Shown here piece after piece: positions 14,567 through 21,875 of a stretch of 23,251 nt of DNA. The translations under genes and the position numbers were made by a program. Under the pieces are notes generated by a model that ran no database searches, was not told the DNA's origin, and was given only the letters and a program-made list of their open reading frames with translations. The DNA is from an uncultured Porphyromonadaceae bacterium (GTDB lineage: Bacteria > Bacteroidota > Bacteroidia > Bacteroidales > Muribaculaceae). Each line of letters starts with the position of its first letter. The first letter of the stretch is position 1. The DNA lies in contig CAJJQT010000002.1 in the NCBI GenBank assembly GCA_905193995.1, positions 1-23,251 of the forward strand, read 5' to 3'.

Positions 14567-15948
14567 AGTGGCAGCTGGTCAGCGACACGGGTTCCGATCG
14601 CCTCCTGCTGATTTTTGCGGGGTGGGGGATGGACGCCGGCGTGTTCGCCGGCATCGGACGGCCCGGCTACGACGTTATGGTCGTGTGGGACTACCGTTCG
14701 TTCTACATCGACTGGAGCTGCACGGCCCGCTATTGCGAGATCTGCCTGCTGGCCTGGTCGCTGGGCGTCTACGCGGCTTCGCAGACCACCCATGCCATCG
14801 ACTACAAGATCACCAGGCGCGTGGCCGTCAACGGCACGCCCGAGCCCATACACGACCGCTTCGGTATCCCCGAAGCTACCTATACGGGGACGCTCGACGC
14901 CCTGTCGGAGCGAACGCTGGCCAAATTCTACCGACGCATGTGCGCATCGCGCGAGGATTTCGAGCGCTTCGAGGCCGCGAGGCCCTCGCGCCCTGTAGAA
15001 GAGCTTAAAGATGAGCTCCGGGCCGTGGCCGACCGCCTGCTGCTCAGCGTTCCCGCTTCGGCGCGCTGGGACGTGGCCGTCGTGAGTCTCGACGACCGCA
15101 TCTTCCCGCCGCACAACCAGCGGCGCGCCTGGGCCGCAGCCGGCGTCCCCGTCGAGGCCGTACGCAGCGGCCATTATCCTGATTTCCGCAGCATTGTCAG
15201 CCACCACTTTGTCGACAAGCGTCGTATGAGTTCGCGATTCGACGCAGGCATGGCTACCTACGGTACCCATGCCGCCGTGCAGACTCAGGTGATCGACCGG
15301 CTGCTCGCAATGGCCCGTGGCGCGGGGCTCATCCGGCGCCTGACAGCGGAGCCGGCGCAGATTCTCGAGATCGGCAGCGGCAGCGGCATCCTGTCGCGCC
15401 GCATAGCCGAGCTGGCACCCAAGGCCAGTCTGACGCTATGGGACCTCGCCGCCGGCCGTCCCGAGGGACTGCCCGAGTCGGTTCGCTTCGTCAGCTGCGA
15501 CGCCGAGTTGCAGATCGGCGCCCTCGGCCCCGAATCGCTCGATTTCATCTTCTCGTCGTCGACGATGCAGTGGTTCAACTCGCCCGGCCGCTTTCTGGCC
15601 GGATGCGCCCGCGCCCTGCGCGCCGGCGGCTATGCGCTGCTTACGACCTATGTCCGCGGCAACATGCACGAGATTTCCGACATCACCGGCGTGTCGCTGC
15701 CGCTGCTCGAACCTGACAGCCTGCTCGCCATGGCCTCGGCGCGTTTCGCCGTGGTCGACAGCCTGCGCTTCGAGCGCGACCTCGATTTCGAATCGCCCGT
15801 CGAGGTGCTCCGCCATCTGCGGCTCACCGGCGTAGACTCGCTCGGCACCGACAACCCCATGCGCCTGGTCCGGCGCTATCCCATGATGCTCGACGGGCGG
15901 TATCATCTCACCTACCGGCCCATGATTTTAATTCTTCAGAAGCAATGA
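14563..15948 (+). CDS. bioGC: BioG-BioC fusion: pimeloyl-ACP methyl ester esterase and malonyl-ACP O-methyltransferase
   Basis: This 461-residue protein joins two biotin enzymes. Residues 1 to about 215 are BioG-like (DUF452, alpha/beta hydrolase): LLLIFAGWGMD near the start, nucleophile Ser66 in AWSLGVYAA, an acidic residue in VSLDDRIFPPHNQ (Asp177/178) and His204 in SGHYPDF. Residues from about 218 are BioC-like: a helical lead-in DKRRMSSRFDAGMATYGTHAAVQ-type segment, SAM motif ILEIGSGSGILS (267-278), and FIFSSSTMQWF further on. BioC methylates malonyl-ACP so that fatty-acid synthesis can build the pimeloyl chain; BioG removes the methyl at the end. I start at ATG 14563 (ATGA overlap with bioF); an in-frame ATG at 14554 adds three residues. 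The bioD ATG overlaps its stop. Confidence 0.92.
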   Translation: MKWQLVSDTGSDRLLLIFAGWGMDAGVFAGIGRPGYDVMVVWDYRSFYIDWSCTARYCEICLLAWSLGVYAASQTTHAIDYKITRRVAVNGTPEPIHDRFGIPEATYTGTLDALSERTLAKFYRRMCASREDFERFEAARPSRPVEELKDELRAVADRLLLSVPASARWDVAVVSLDDRIFPPHNQRRAWAAAGVPVEAVRSGHYPDFRSIVSHHFVDKRRMSSRFDAGMATYGTHAAVQTQVIDRLLAMARGAGLIRRLTAEPAQILEIGSGSGILSRRIAELAPKASLTLWDLAAGRPEGLPESVRFVSCDAELQIGALGPESLDFIFSSSTMQWFNSPGRFLAGCARALRAGGYALLTTYVRGNMHEISDITGVSLPLLEPDSLLAMASARFAVVDSLRFERDLDFESPVEVLRHLRLTGVDSLGTDNPMRLVRRYPMMLDGRYHLTYRPMILILQKQ

Positions 15949-16589
15949 GCAGAGTATTTTTCTTATCCGGCATCGATACCGACGCCGGCAAGACCTACGC
16001 CACGGCCTATCTGGCCCGCATGTTCATGGACAAGGGCCTGAAAGTGGCGACACAGAAATTCATCCAGACCGGCTGCCGCGAGTTCTCGGAGGACATCGAG
16101 GCCCACCGCCGCCTGCTCGGCACCGGACCGCTGCCCGAGGATCTGGACCACACCACCGCTCCGGTCATCTTCACCTATCCGGCTTCGGCCCAGCTCGCGG
16201 CGCGCATCGACGGCCGCGAGATCGATCTCGACGCCATTGACCGCTCTACGGCCATTCTCGCCGACCGCTACGACGTAGTGATCGTCGAAGGTGCCGGCGG
16301 CCTGATGGTGCCCATCACCGACGAATTCCTGACCATCGACTACATCGCCTCGCGTAAGCTGCCGGTCGTACTCGTCACCAACGGCGTCCTCGGCTCGATC
16401 AACCACACGCTTCTGTCGCTCGAAGCCATCGCCTCGCGCGGCATCGAGCTCGCCGCCGTCATCTACAACAAGCATTTCGATACCGACGCCGTCATCGCCG
16501 CCGACACCCTCGGCTTCATCCGCCGCCACCTCGCCCGCCGCTTCCCCGCCGTCGAACTGATCGAAATGCCAAGCTTCCCCGCCAAGTAA
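15945..16589 (+). CDS. bioD: Dethiobiotin synthetase
   Basis: This 214-residue P-loop enzyme closes the ureido ring of dethiobiotin from diaminopelargonate, CO2 and ATP. Its P-loop is GIDTDAGKT (9-17) with Lys16, followed by QKFIQTGC (Lys37), and the Mg-binding Glu114 lies in VEGAGGLMVPI. Other parts, such as PVVLVTNGVLGSINHTLLSLEAI, also match BioD. Its ATG overlaps the previous stop in ATGA, so it is the last gene of the bioA-F-GC-D operon. The next step, BioB, is not encoded here. Confidence 0.95.
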   Translation: MSRVFFLSGIDTDAGKTYATAYLARMFMDKGLKVATQKFIQTGCREFSEDIEAHRRLLGTGPLPEDLDHTTAPVIFTYPASAQLAARIDGREIDLDAIDRSTAILADRYDVVIVEGAGGLMVPITDEFLTIDYIASRKLPVVLVTNGVLGSINHTLLSLEAIASRGIELAAVIYNKHFDTDAVIAADTLGFIRRHLARRFPAVELIEMPSFPAK

Positions 16590-16623
16590 TCAATACGTGG
16601 AAAAATTTCGATAAAAAAAGTTA

Positions 16624-16650
16624 AAGCGGATACCAATTTGGTATCCGCTT
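16624..16650. promoter_or_regulatory. 27-bp palindrome, probable autoregulatory operator of the Phd/RelE-like pair
   Basis: The arms AAGCGGATACCAA (16624-16636) and TTGGTATCCGCTT (16638-16650) are perfectly complementary around one central base. It ends 2 bases before the -7 box of the antitoxin gene. Perfect dyad symmetry without a loop suits a dimeric Phd/YefM-type repressor better than an RNA hairpin, though it also follows the bioD stop. Operator use is inferred. Confidence 0.7.
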
Positions 16651-16652
16651 GT

Positions 16653-16660
16653 TATCTTTG
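16653..16660 (+). promoter_or_regulatory. -7 promoter box of the Phd/RelE-like pair
   Basis: TATCTTTG is a perfect TAnnTTTG, 24 bases before the antitoxin ATG. The expected -33 position falls within the palindrome and has no clear TTTG. Confidence 0.65.
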
Positions 16661-16684
16661 CAGAAAATTATAAATATTTTAGTT

Positions 16685-16918
16685 ATGGAGATAATAAGTG
16701 CAAGAGATTTTAGGGCTAATCAGTCGGCCGTGTTGGCAAAGGCAAAGAAAGGGGAATCCGTTCTTCTGACTTCAAGGTTAGGGATGTTTAAGATAACACC
16801 TGTTACTGAGGAAGACACTCTTACTTCCCGGATATGTGAAGGATTGAGGGAAGTTAAAATGATTGAGGAAGGCAAACTTCCGCGCCGCTCTATAGAAGAT
16901 TTGCTGAATGAACTTTAA
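16685..16918 (+). CDS. Phd/YefM-type antitoxin
   Basis: This 77-residue protein begins MEIISARDFRANQSAVLAKAKKGESVLLTSR, the typical DNA-binding fold of Phd/YefM antitoxins. The C-terminal part, rich in Glu, Lys and Leu, would wrap the toxin. The frame reaches back to 16649 but the -7 box lies within that extension, so ATG 16685 is the start. The gene overlaps the toxin by 11 bases and is AT-rich compared with the biotin genes. It would neutralise the toxin and repress its own promoter through the palindrome upstream; this follows from the family and was not shown here. Confidence 0.86.
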   Translation: MEIISARDFRANQSAVLAKAKKGESVLLTSRLGMFKITPVTEEDTLTSRICEGLREVKMIEEGKLPRRSIEDLLNEL

Positions 16919-17252
16919 TGTAATTCTGACCTCTCGTTTCGAGAGATCTTTTAAACCTCTTGCCAAAAGGCACCGTTCGCTGAGGCAGGATATTTTGGAT
17001 TTCGTAGCTTCGCTTAAATCAAATCCTTTTCAAGGCGATGAACTTTCGCCCGGCATTCGAAAAATTCGTATGTCTATTACATCAAAAGGTCGCGGAAAAT
17101 CAGGCGGAGCAAGAGTAATAACATATACCGTAGTAGCTACTGAAGACGAAGGCAACGTATATCTGTTGGATATTTACGATAAGGCAGATTCATCTACAGT
17201 AGAAGTCTCAGTGATAAGAAAAGTGGTAGAAGAACTTGGACTTTCAAAATAG
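16908..17252 (+). CDS. RelE/ParE-superfamily toxin
   Basis: This 114-residue protein contains the pattern IRKIRMSITSKGRGKSGGARVITY in its middle, typical of a RelE-like toxin group common in Bacteroidota (KIR...SKGxGKSGGxRVIT), followed by VYLLDIYDKAD. In that group the core beta-sheet acts on mRNA, often at the ribosome, but the exact target here is unknown. It follows its antitoxin with an 11-base overlap and has the same low GC content. It ends just before the terminator of the convergent tRNA-Arg. Toxin function is inferred from family and pairing. Confidence 0.87.
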   Translation: MNFNVILTSRFERSFKPLAKRHRSLRQDILDFVASLKSNPFQGDELSPGIRKIRMSITSKGRGKSGGARVITYTVVATEDEGNVYLLDIYDKADSSTVEVSVIRKVVEELGLSK

Positions 17253-17269
17253 CTGTTCGGTTGATAATG

Positions 17270-17303
17270 AAAAAAATCGGCGGCGCCGGGGAGGCGTCGC
17301 CGA
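17270..17303 (-). terminator. Rho-independent terminator of tRNA-Arg
   Basis: The arms 17277-17287 and 17293-17303 form an 11-bp GC-rich stem with one G-U pair and a 5-base loop. On the minus strand a 7-base T-run (17270-17276) follows. It lies 4 bases past the tRNA 3' end. Confidence 0.88.
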
Positions 17304-17307
17304 AGTG

Positions 17308-17379
17308 TACCCCCGAGGAGAATCGAACTCCTATTTAACGTTTAGGAAACGCTTGTTCTATCCGTTGAACTACAGGGGC
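17308..17379 (-). tRNA. tRNA-Arg (anticodon CCU)
   Basis: This 72-base cloverleaf on the minus strand has acceptor GCCCCTG/CGGGGGT, D arm GTTC/GAAC, anticodon stem AGCGT/ACGTT with loop TTCCTAA (anticodon CCU, reading AGG), and T arm AGGAG/CTCCT. CCA is not encoded. It has its own promoter and terminator. Confidence 0.93.
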
Positions 17380-17395
17380 GGGAGTATCAACAGTG

Positions 17396-17427
17396 CAAAG
17401 TTAGCGATTTTTTTGCGTCTGCCGAAA
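17396..17427 (-). promoter_or_regulatory. Promoter of tRNA-Arg, overlapping the end of a glycosyltransferase gene
   Basis: The minus strand has TTTC (17424-17427), a 20-base spacer and TAACTTTG (17396-17403). The box overlaps the stop codon of the upstream glycosyltransferase gene and precedes the tRNA by 16 bases. Confidence 0.7.
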
Positions 17428-18240
17428 GTTTTCGCGGTAAAATCTGCGGCCGTCGGCCATTTGGCTGAGGGCGCGGCTTAGCCCGGCCTGGTGCAGGCGA
17501 CTGAGCCGCAGTGCCTTGAGTAGAATGCGGGCGCGTGCCGTGCGCGGGTATGCCGCGGCGATATAGAAGCCGAACGAGCGCAGCTGGCCGTCGGGCAGGG
17601 TGGTGCGGGCGGCGTGGGGCGTCTCCGTGTGTCGACCTATGACGACCGGCTCGAAGCGGCAGACGGCTCCGCGGCGGCGTGCGCCGAGCAGTAAATATTC
17701 GTCCTCGCCTGAGGTGATCGGTTCGGTGCCGGGCCCGATAAGTGGTTCGAAACGCAGGTCATTCAGGGCGCCTCGGCGGCGGAATGCCAGTTCGAAGATC
17801 GGAAGTTCGACCGTGCCGCACCAGAGCCCGCGGGGCATGCGGCGGCTGATGTCGAGCCCTGCCGCAGGGTAGGGCTTGGCCGGGCGTCCGTCGGCGTCGG
17901 CATACGCGCACATTATCAGGTCGGCTTCAGGATGGTCTTCGAACGTGCGGACGAGGGCCCGCAGGCCGTCGGGGCTGTAGGCCATGTCGTCGTCGGCGTT
18001 GAGGATGATGTCGGCCCGGCAGTGCTCCAGGGCGTTGTTGCGGTTGGCCGAGAGGCCGCTGGCGTCGGTCCGCACGACTTCGATGTCGGCCCGGGCGGCG
18101 ATTTCCGGCGGTACGGGGGCGTCGCCGTGCTGCTGCCACGAGATGACGTAGCGCACGCCGTCGACGCGCGGCAGCCGCTCGGGGTCAAGCCGTAGCAGGG
18201 CGTCGGGACGCCAGGTAGCCATTGCCAGATCGAGTGTCAT
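17401..18240 (-). CDS. Family 2-like glycosyltransferase
   Basis: This 279-residue protein has a GT-A layout. It shows LSANRNNALEHCRADIILNADDDM, in which Asp83-85 form the metal and nucleotide-sugar DxD motif, and later TSGEDEYLLLG with the acidic catalytic motif (Glu179-Glu181). It would transfer a sugar from a nucleotide donor to a surface glycan; donor and acceptor are unknown. The C-terminal 60 residues are basic and contain an amphipathic helix that may touch the membrane. The start ATG (18238-18240) overlaps the stop of the upstream glycosyltransferase in ATGA; the frame runs open to 18714 inside that gene, which I regard as accidental. Confidence 0.85.
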   Translation of the reverse strand: MTLDLAMATWRPDALLRLDPERLPRVDGVRYVISWQQHGDAPVPPEIAARADIEVVRTDASGLSANRNNALEHCRADIILNADDDMAYSPDGLRALVRTFEDHPEADLIMCAYADADGRPAKPYPAAGLDISRRMPRGLWCGTVELPIFELAFRRRGALNDLRFEPLIGPGTEPITSGEDEYLLLGARRRGAVCRFEPVVIGRHTETPHAARTTLPDGQLRSFGFYIAAAYPRTARARILLKALRLSRLHQAGLSRALSQMADGRRFYRENFRQTQKNR

Positions 18241-19370
18241 AGGCGTGAGGTCCAGGCGTTGAGGAACCGGCGGGCAACCACGGCTCCGTCGTTGTGCTCG
18301 GTGACGAAGCGGCGCGAGTCGCGCCCGAGTCCGCTGAGCCGTTCGGGGTGTTGGACAAGGGCGCTGAGTGTCTCGACCGTGGCGTCGAGCGTCAGCGGAG
18401 CGTTGACAATCGGGCGGTTGGACTTCTCGCCGATGAAATCGTAGAATTCGGGCTCGCCGCCGCTGACGGTGACCAGGCCGCGCGCCATGGCCAGCATGGC
18501 GTTGGTGGCGGGCGAGTAGCTGTAGATCTGGTCGAGAACCACATGGCTGCCCTTCATGCGGCCCACGTACTCGCCGTAGGGAACGTTCTCGACGATGCTC
18601 AGGCGGCAGCGGCCGGGATATCGGCCGCAGACGGCGCGGGCGGCTTCCTCGAGGATGCCGGTGCCCTTCTCGGCCAGGCGCCCCAGGTGGCGGCCCAGGA
18701 AAAATTCGACGCATTCGGGGCGGTCGGGTATGACGTACTGCTCCAGTGCACCAGTGTCGATGGGGATGCCGCCGTAGCTGACGCGGTCGGGGCCCAGGAA
18801 GCGCTCGGCCGCCACATGGTATTCGTAGAGGCCCGACACGACACCGTCGACGCTGCGGTAGACGTATTCGTCGAAACGGCGGACCTTCGGGTCGAGCCAG
18901 GCGCGGATTGACGCAGGATCCTCGAGCGCGTAGGGTGCCGGGCGCTCCCCGATGCGGTATTCGGTGTAGCGCAGCGGCGACTTAGGATCGAGCGCCTCGG
19001 CCAGATACACGGCGTCGGTGCCGGCCGCGGTGAGGAACACCGAGCGGTTCTCGCCCCGGAGCCGGTCGAAAAAATAGCGCAGCAGCCGGGGCTTCAGCGC
19101 CAGAAAGTGGGGATTCTGCAGCGCCACGATGTCGTAGCCGCTCATCCGGCGGTGCAGCGTGTGGCGGCAGCGCCAGGCCAGCCGCAGGCCGCCGAGCTTG
19201 CCGGGGCGGCGGCTTAGGTCGATGTCGCGCTCGGTGCTCTGGAAGCCCGAGCCCGACGACATCAGCGTCACATCGTGGCCCAGGGCGCGCAGCGACCGCG
19301 CCAGCTGGTTGTGCATGTTGCTGTAGTCGCCGATCAGCAGGATTCGGTATGTAGGTGCGACGTTGCTCAT
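18237..19370 (-). CDS. GT-B type glycosyltransferase
   Basis: This 377-residue protein starts with a Rossmann-like RILLIGDYSNMHNQLARSLRALGHDVTLMSSG, typical of the N-domain of GT-B glycosyltransferases. The C-half includes VVLDQIYSYSPATNAMLAMARGLVTVSGGEPEFYDF, similar to the donor-binding part of family 1/4 enzymes. No membrane segment is seen, so it probably acts at the cytosolic face of the membrane on a lipid-linked glycan. ATG 19368-19370 is chosen because a -7 box lies 7 bases upstream; a TTG at 19391 would extend across it. It is coupled to the family 2 gene downstream. Substrates are unknown. Confidence 0.83.
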   Translation of the reverse strand: MSNVAPTYRILLIGDYSNMHNQLARSLRALGHDVTLMSSGSGFQSTERDIDLSRRPGKLGGLRLAWRCRHTLHRRMSGYDIVALQNPHFLALKPRLLRYFFDRLRGENRSVFLTAAGTDAVYLAEALDPKSPLRYTEYRIGERPAPYALEDPASIRAWLDPKVRRFDEYVYRSVDGVVSGLYEYHVAAERFLGPDRVSYGGIPIDTGALEQYVIPDRPECVEFFLGRHLGRLAEKGTGILEEAARAVCGRYPGRCRLSIVENVPYGEYVGRMKGSHVVLDQIYSYSPATNAMLAMARGLVTVSGGEPEFYDFIGEKSNRPIVNAPLTLDATVETLSALVQHPERLSGLGRDSRRFVTEHNDGAVVARRFLNAWTSRL

Positions 19371-19377
19371 ATGTCTG

Positions 19378-19385
19378 CAAAGATA
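19378..19385 (-). promoter_or_regulatory. Promoter of the two-gene glycosyltransferase unit
   Basis: The minus strand reads TATCTTTG, 7 bases before the ATG at 19370. A CTTG (19406-19409) 20 bases upstream may be a weak -33. The expected leader is only a few bases. Confidence 0.65.
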
Positions 19386-19402
19386 CGCCAAAAGAGCGGA
19401 AT

Positions 19403-20620
19403 CTACAAGCCGGCGGCGAGCGATTCGTAGAGCGCGATGTATTTAGAATAGTTGGCCGTGCGGCCGAAGCGCGCGGCCACATTGGCCCGGCAGGCCTCAG
19501 GCGAGAAGCGCCGGCGGTCGGCAACCACGGCTTCGACGGCCCGGGCAGCTGCCTGTGCATCGCATACGGGTACGGCAATACCGGTGTCGGGCGCAATGGT
19601 CTCCGGACAGCCGCCGACGGCGTACATCACTACCGGTGTGCCGCAGGCCTGCGCTTCGAGCGACACCATGCCGAGTGTCTCGCCGCGCGAGAGGCTCACC
19701 AGCACGTCGGCCGCGGCGTAGTGGCGGCGCAGCTCGGCGGCGTCCGCGACGCGTCCGATGCCTTCGATGCCGTCGGGTAGCGAGGATATCTGCCGACGGT
19801 TCAGACCGATAAGACGAATGCGCCAGTGCGGGGGCAGATATCTGCGCAGCTTCGAGAAGTCGTCGAGCCCCTTGCGCTGCTCCCAGTTGTAGGCCACGCC
19901 GAGCGCGAGCGGCCGGCCGTCGCTGTGCGGCGGCAGCGGATACTGCTCAGCGACGGGGAGTTCGACTCCGTTAGTGATGACAGTGACCGGATACTGCCCC
20001 AGAACCGACCCCGGCAGCTGCCGGGCCACCCACTGCGACACGGCTACAAGATGCAGCCGGTCAAGGCCGGCGAAGGCTTCGCGCTTGGTGCGGAAATTGG
20101 CCCGGGCGCGGCTCAGGAACAGCGAGCCCGGATAGACACCGCGGCGCGGACATCCGCCGCAGCCGCGGGCGAGTCCATTGCAGCCTTCGGCATCGAAAAA
20201 GGCGCAGTGGCCAGTCAGCGGCCACAGGTCGTGGAGCGTCCACACCACCGGAATGCGGCTCTCGCGCAGGAAGTCGAAGAGCAGGGGATAGTGCAGATAA
20301 TAGCCGTGGATGTTGTGAAGCTGTATTACGTCGGGCCGCAGATCATTTATCAGGGCGATGAGGCGCCGCGTCGGGCCGGCCGAGTGAAGCCCGTGGCGGT
20401 CCGCCACACGTGTCATGGCACCATGCCATGACACGGAAAGTGTCGTTGCCAGTCGGTGCCGGCTCGCCGGGTCGAAATCAGCGGCAATCGGTCCGGGGCG
20501 CCCGTAGGCCACGTGGCAGTCCCAGCCGGCGGCCGTAGCCATCCGGTCGATGTCGTCGGCGATGAGCCCGGGCGCCGTGCGCCCCACCGTCGTATTAATC
20601 TGCAGCAGCCGCTTCATCAT
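19403..20620 (-). CDS. Family 4-like glycosyltransferase
   Basis: This 405-residue GT-B enzyme has an N-terminal acceptor domain (KRLLQINTTVGRTAPGLIADDI, then DVIQLHNIHGYYLHYPLL and VWTLHDLWPLTGHC) and a C-terminal donor domain with VSLSRGETLGMVSLEAQACGTPVVMYAVGGCPE, including the acidic nucleotide-sugar-binding pattern of GT4. Four cysteines (CNGLARGCGGC region) may bind metal, as is often seen in WcaC-like enzymes. It would add a sugar to a surface polysaccharide precursor. ATG 20618-20620 overlaps the flavodiiron stop in ATGA, so the two are co-translated although their functions seem unrelated. The open frame upstream to 21082 lies within the flavodiiron gene. Confidence 0.88.
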   Translation of the reverse strand: MMKRLLQINTTVGRTAPGLIADDIDRMATAAGWDCHVAYGRPGPIAADFDPASRHRLATTLSVSWHGAMTRVADRHGLHSAGPTRRLIALINDLRPDVIQLHNIHGYYLHYPLLFDFLRESRIPVVWTLHDLWPLTGHCAFFDAEGCNGLARGCGGCPRRGVYPGSLFLSRARANFRTKREAFAGLDRLHLVAVSQWVARQLPGSVLGQYPVTVITNGVELPVAEQYPLPPHSDGRPLALGVAYNWEQRKGLDDFSKLRRYLPPHWRIRLIGLNRRQISSLPDGIEGIGRVADAAELRRHYAAADVLVSLSRGETLGMVSLEAQACGTPVVMYAVGGCPETIAPDTGIAVPVCDAQAAARAVEAVVADRRRFSPEACRANVAARFGRTANYSKYIALYESLAAGL

Positions 20621-21789
20621 ATGCTCTTCGCGAGGGTCAGGGCCAGGGAGCGCAGAGCGGGGAGGTCGGCGCGGTGCAGGCGGCTGTGGATCGTGAGGGG
20701 CGGCGCTACGGGTTTCATGTCTTTCATGCCGGCGAGGGCTTCGGACATGAGGCGGCCGGCGACCGGTGCCCAGGAGCCGTTCTCGATCAGGGCGACCGGG
20801 CGGCCGGCGAGGCGTTTGCTCTCGAGATGTGCAAGGAATTCGTGCATGGCCGGGAACAGACCGCCGTCGTAAGTCACCGAGCACAGGGCCAGGCGGCTGA
20901 GGCGGAACGCCTCGGCCACGGCGTATGACACGTGGTGGCGGCACAGATCCATCAAGGTGACTTCGCCTGCGCCGGCGGCGTCGAGTTCGGCTGCAAGGCG
21001 CCGGGCTGCGTCGGCCGTGCCTCCGTAGATCGAGGCGTAGGCTACCAGGACGCCTTCCGTCTCGGGCACGTATCGGCTCCATTTGTCGTAGAGCTGCCAG
21101 TATCGGGCGAGATTATCGGTCAGCACGGGGCCGTGGAGCGGCGCCACCGTGGAAAAAGGCTGTCCCGTGAGTTTTTTCATTACAGCCTGGACGCTCGCGC
21201 CGAAGCGTCCGACTATGTTGGTGTAGTAGCGTCGCGCCTCGGCGTCCCAGGCCTCGGGGTCCGACGACATGGCGAAGGAGCCGAAAGCGTCGGCCGAGAA
21301 GAGGACGCCATCGGTCGTGTCGAGGGTCATCATCACCTCGGGCCAGTGGACCATCGGTGCGGTGAAGAAGCGCAGCTGCGTGCGCCCGGGCGAGAGTGCG
21401 TCGCCGTCGGCCACGATGTCGCAGCGCGGGCTGAAATCAATCTCCTCGAAGTAGTTGGCCAGCATGGCGGCCGCCTTGGCCGTGCAGGTGATGCGAATGG
21501 CCGGGAAGCGTGCTATCAGCGCTTCGATCGAGCCTGAGTGGTCGGGCTCCATGTGTTGCACTATCAGGCGCCGGGGTTGGCGTCCGGTCTCCGCCACCGC
21601 CCGGTCTACGGCCTCGAGCCAGTCGGCGCAGCGGCGCGCGTCGACGGCGTCAATAATTGCCGGCTGCTCATCGTCAATGAAATACGAGTTATATGAAATG
21701 CCGGCAGTCAGCGGGTACTGACCTTCGAAGAGGTCGAGGTTGTCGTCTTCGGCCCCTATGAACCGGATATTGGGTGCGATCGATTTCAT
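20617..21789 (-). CDS. Flavodiiron protein (FprA/ROO-type A flavoprotein)
   Basis: This 390-residue cytosolic enzyme reduces O2 to water or NO to N2O, protecting anaerobes. The N-terminal metallo-beta-lactamase-like domain has the diiron ligands His79, Glu81, Asp83 and His84 (HMEPDHSG), His148 (MVHWPE), Asp167 (SADAFGSF) and His219 (LHGPVL). The flavodoxin domain begins near residue 246 with VLVAYASIYGGTADAA, the FMN phosphate loop. No rubredoxin or NADH-oxidoreductase domain is fused, so an external electron donor is needed. ATG 21787-21789 is chosen over the frame's earliest start (21822), since the promoter box at 21820 overlaps that one. Its stop overlaps the glycosyltransferase start. 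Confidence 0.94.
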   Translation of the reverse strand: MKSIAPNIRFIGAEDDNLDLFEGQYPLTAGISYNSYFIDDEQPAIIDAVDARRCADWLEAVDRAVAETGRQPRRLIVQHMEPDHSGSIEALIARFPAIRITCTAKAAAMLANYFEEIDFSPRCDIVADGDALSPGRTQLRFFTAPMVHWPEVMMTLDTTDGVLFSADAFGSFAMSSDPEAWDAEARRYYTNIVGRFGASVQAVMKKLTGQPFSTVAPLHGPVLTDNLARYWQLYDKWSRYVPETEGVLVAYASIYGGTADAARRLAAELDAAGAGEVTLMDLCRHHVSYAVAEAFRLSRLALCSVTYDGGLFPAMHEFLAHLESKRLAGRPVALIENGSWAPVAGRLMSEALAGMKDMKPVAPPLTIHSRLHRADLPALRSLALTLAKSI

Positions 21790-21819
21790 CAGGATTTCAG
21801 TTATGTGGGTTTTACGGTG

Positions 21820-21827
21820 CAAAATTA
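21820..21827 (-). promoter_or_regulatory. -7 promoter box of the flavodiiron gene
   Basis: The minus strand reads TAATTTTG, 30 bases before the ATG at 21789. No clear -33 TTTG is seen. The direct repeats at 21842-21875 lie just upstream, where a regulator could act. Confidence 0.6.
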
Positions 21828-21841
21828 CTGAATTTTTCTGA

Positions 21842-21875
21842 ATCGGCCATATGTCCGCTATCGGCCGGTTGTCCG
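21842..21875. repeat. Pair of 16-bp direct repeats between flavodiiron and efflux genes
   Basis: ATCGGCCATATGTCCG (21842-21857) and ATCGGCCGGTTGTCCG (21860-21875) differ at three central bases and are spaced 18 bases start to start. Each has CGG...CCG ends, as in sites for dimeric regulators. They sit between two divergent promoters and may control either gene. Confidence 0.65.

Noticed and set aside
12206..15270. Long minus-strand frames (12206-13606, 13951-15270) opposite the biotin genes
   Set aside because: They mirror bioA, bioF and bioGC, show no recognisable domain and have biased composition; shadows of the real genes.
17401..18714. Longer version of the family 2 glycosyltransferase starting at 18714
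   Set aside because: The extra N-terminal 158 residues are Pro/Arg-rich, lie inside the upstream glycosyltransferase, and the ATGA overlap at 18237-18240 gives a better start.
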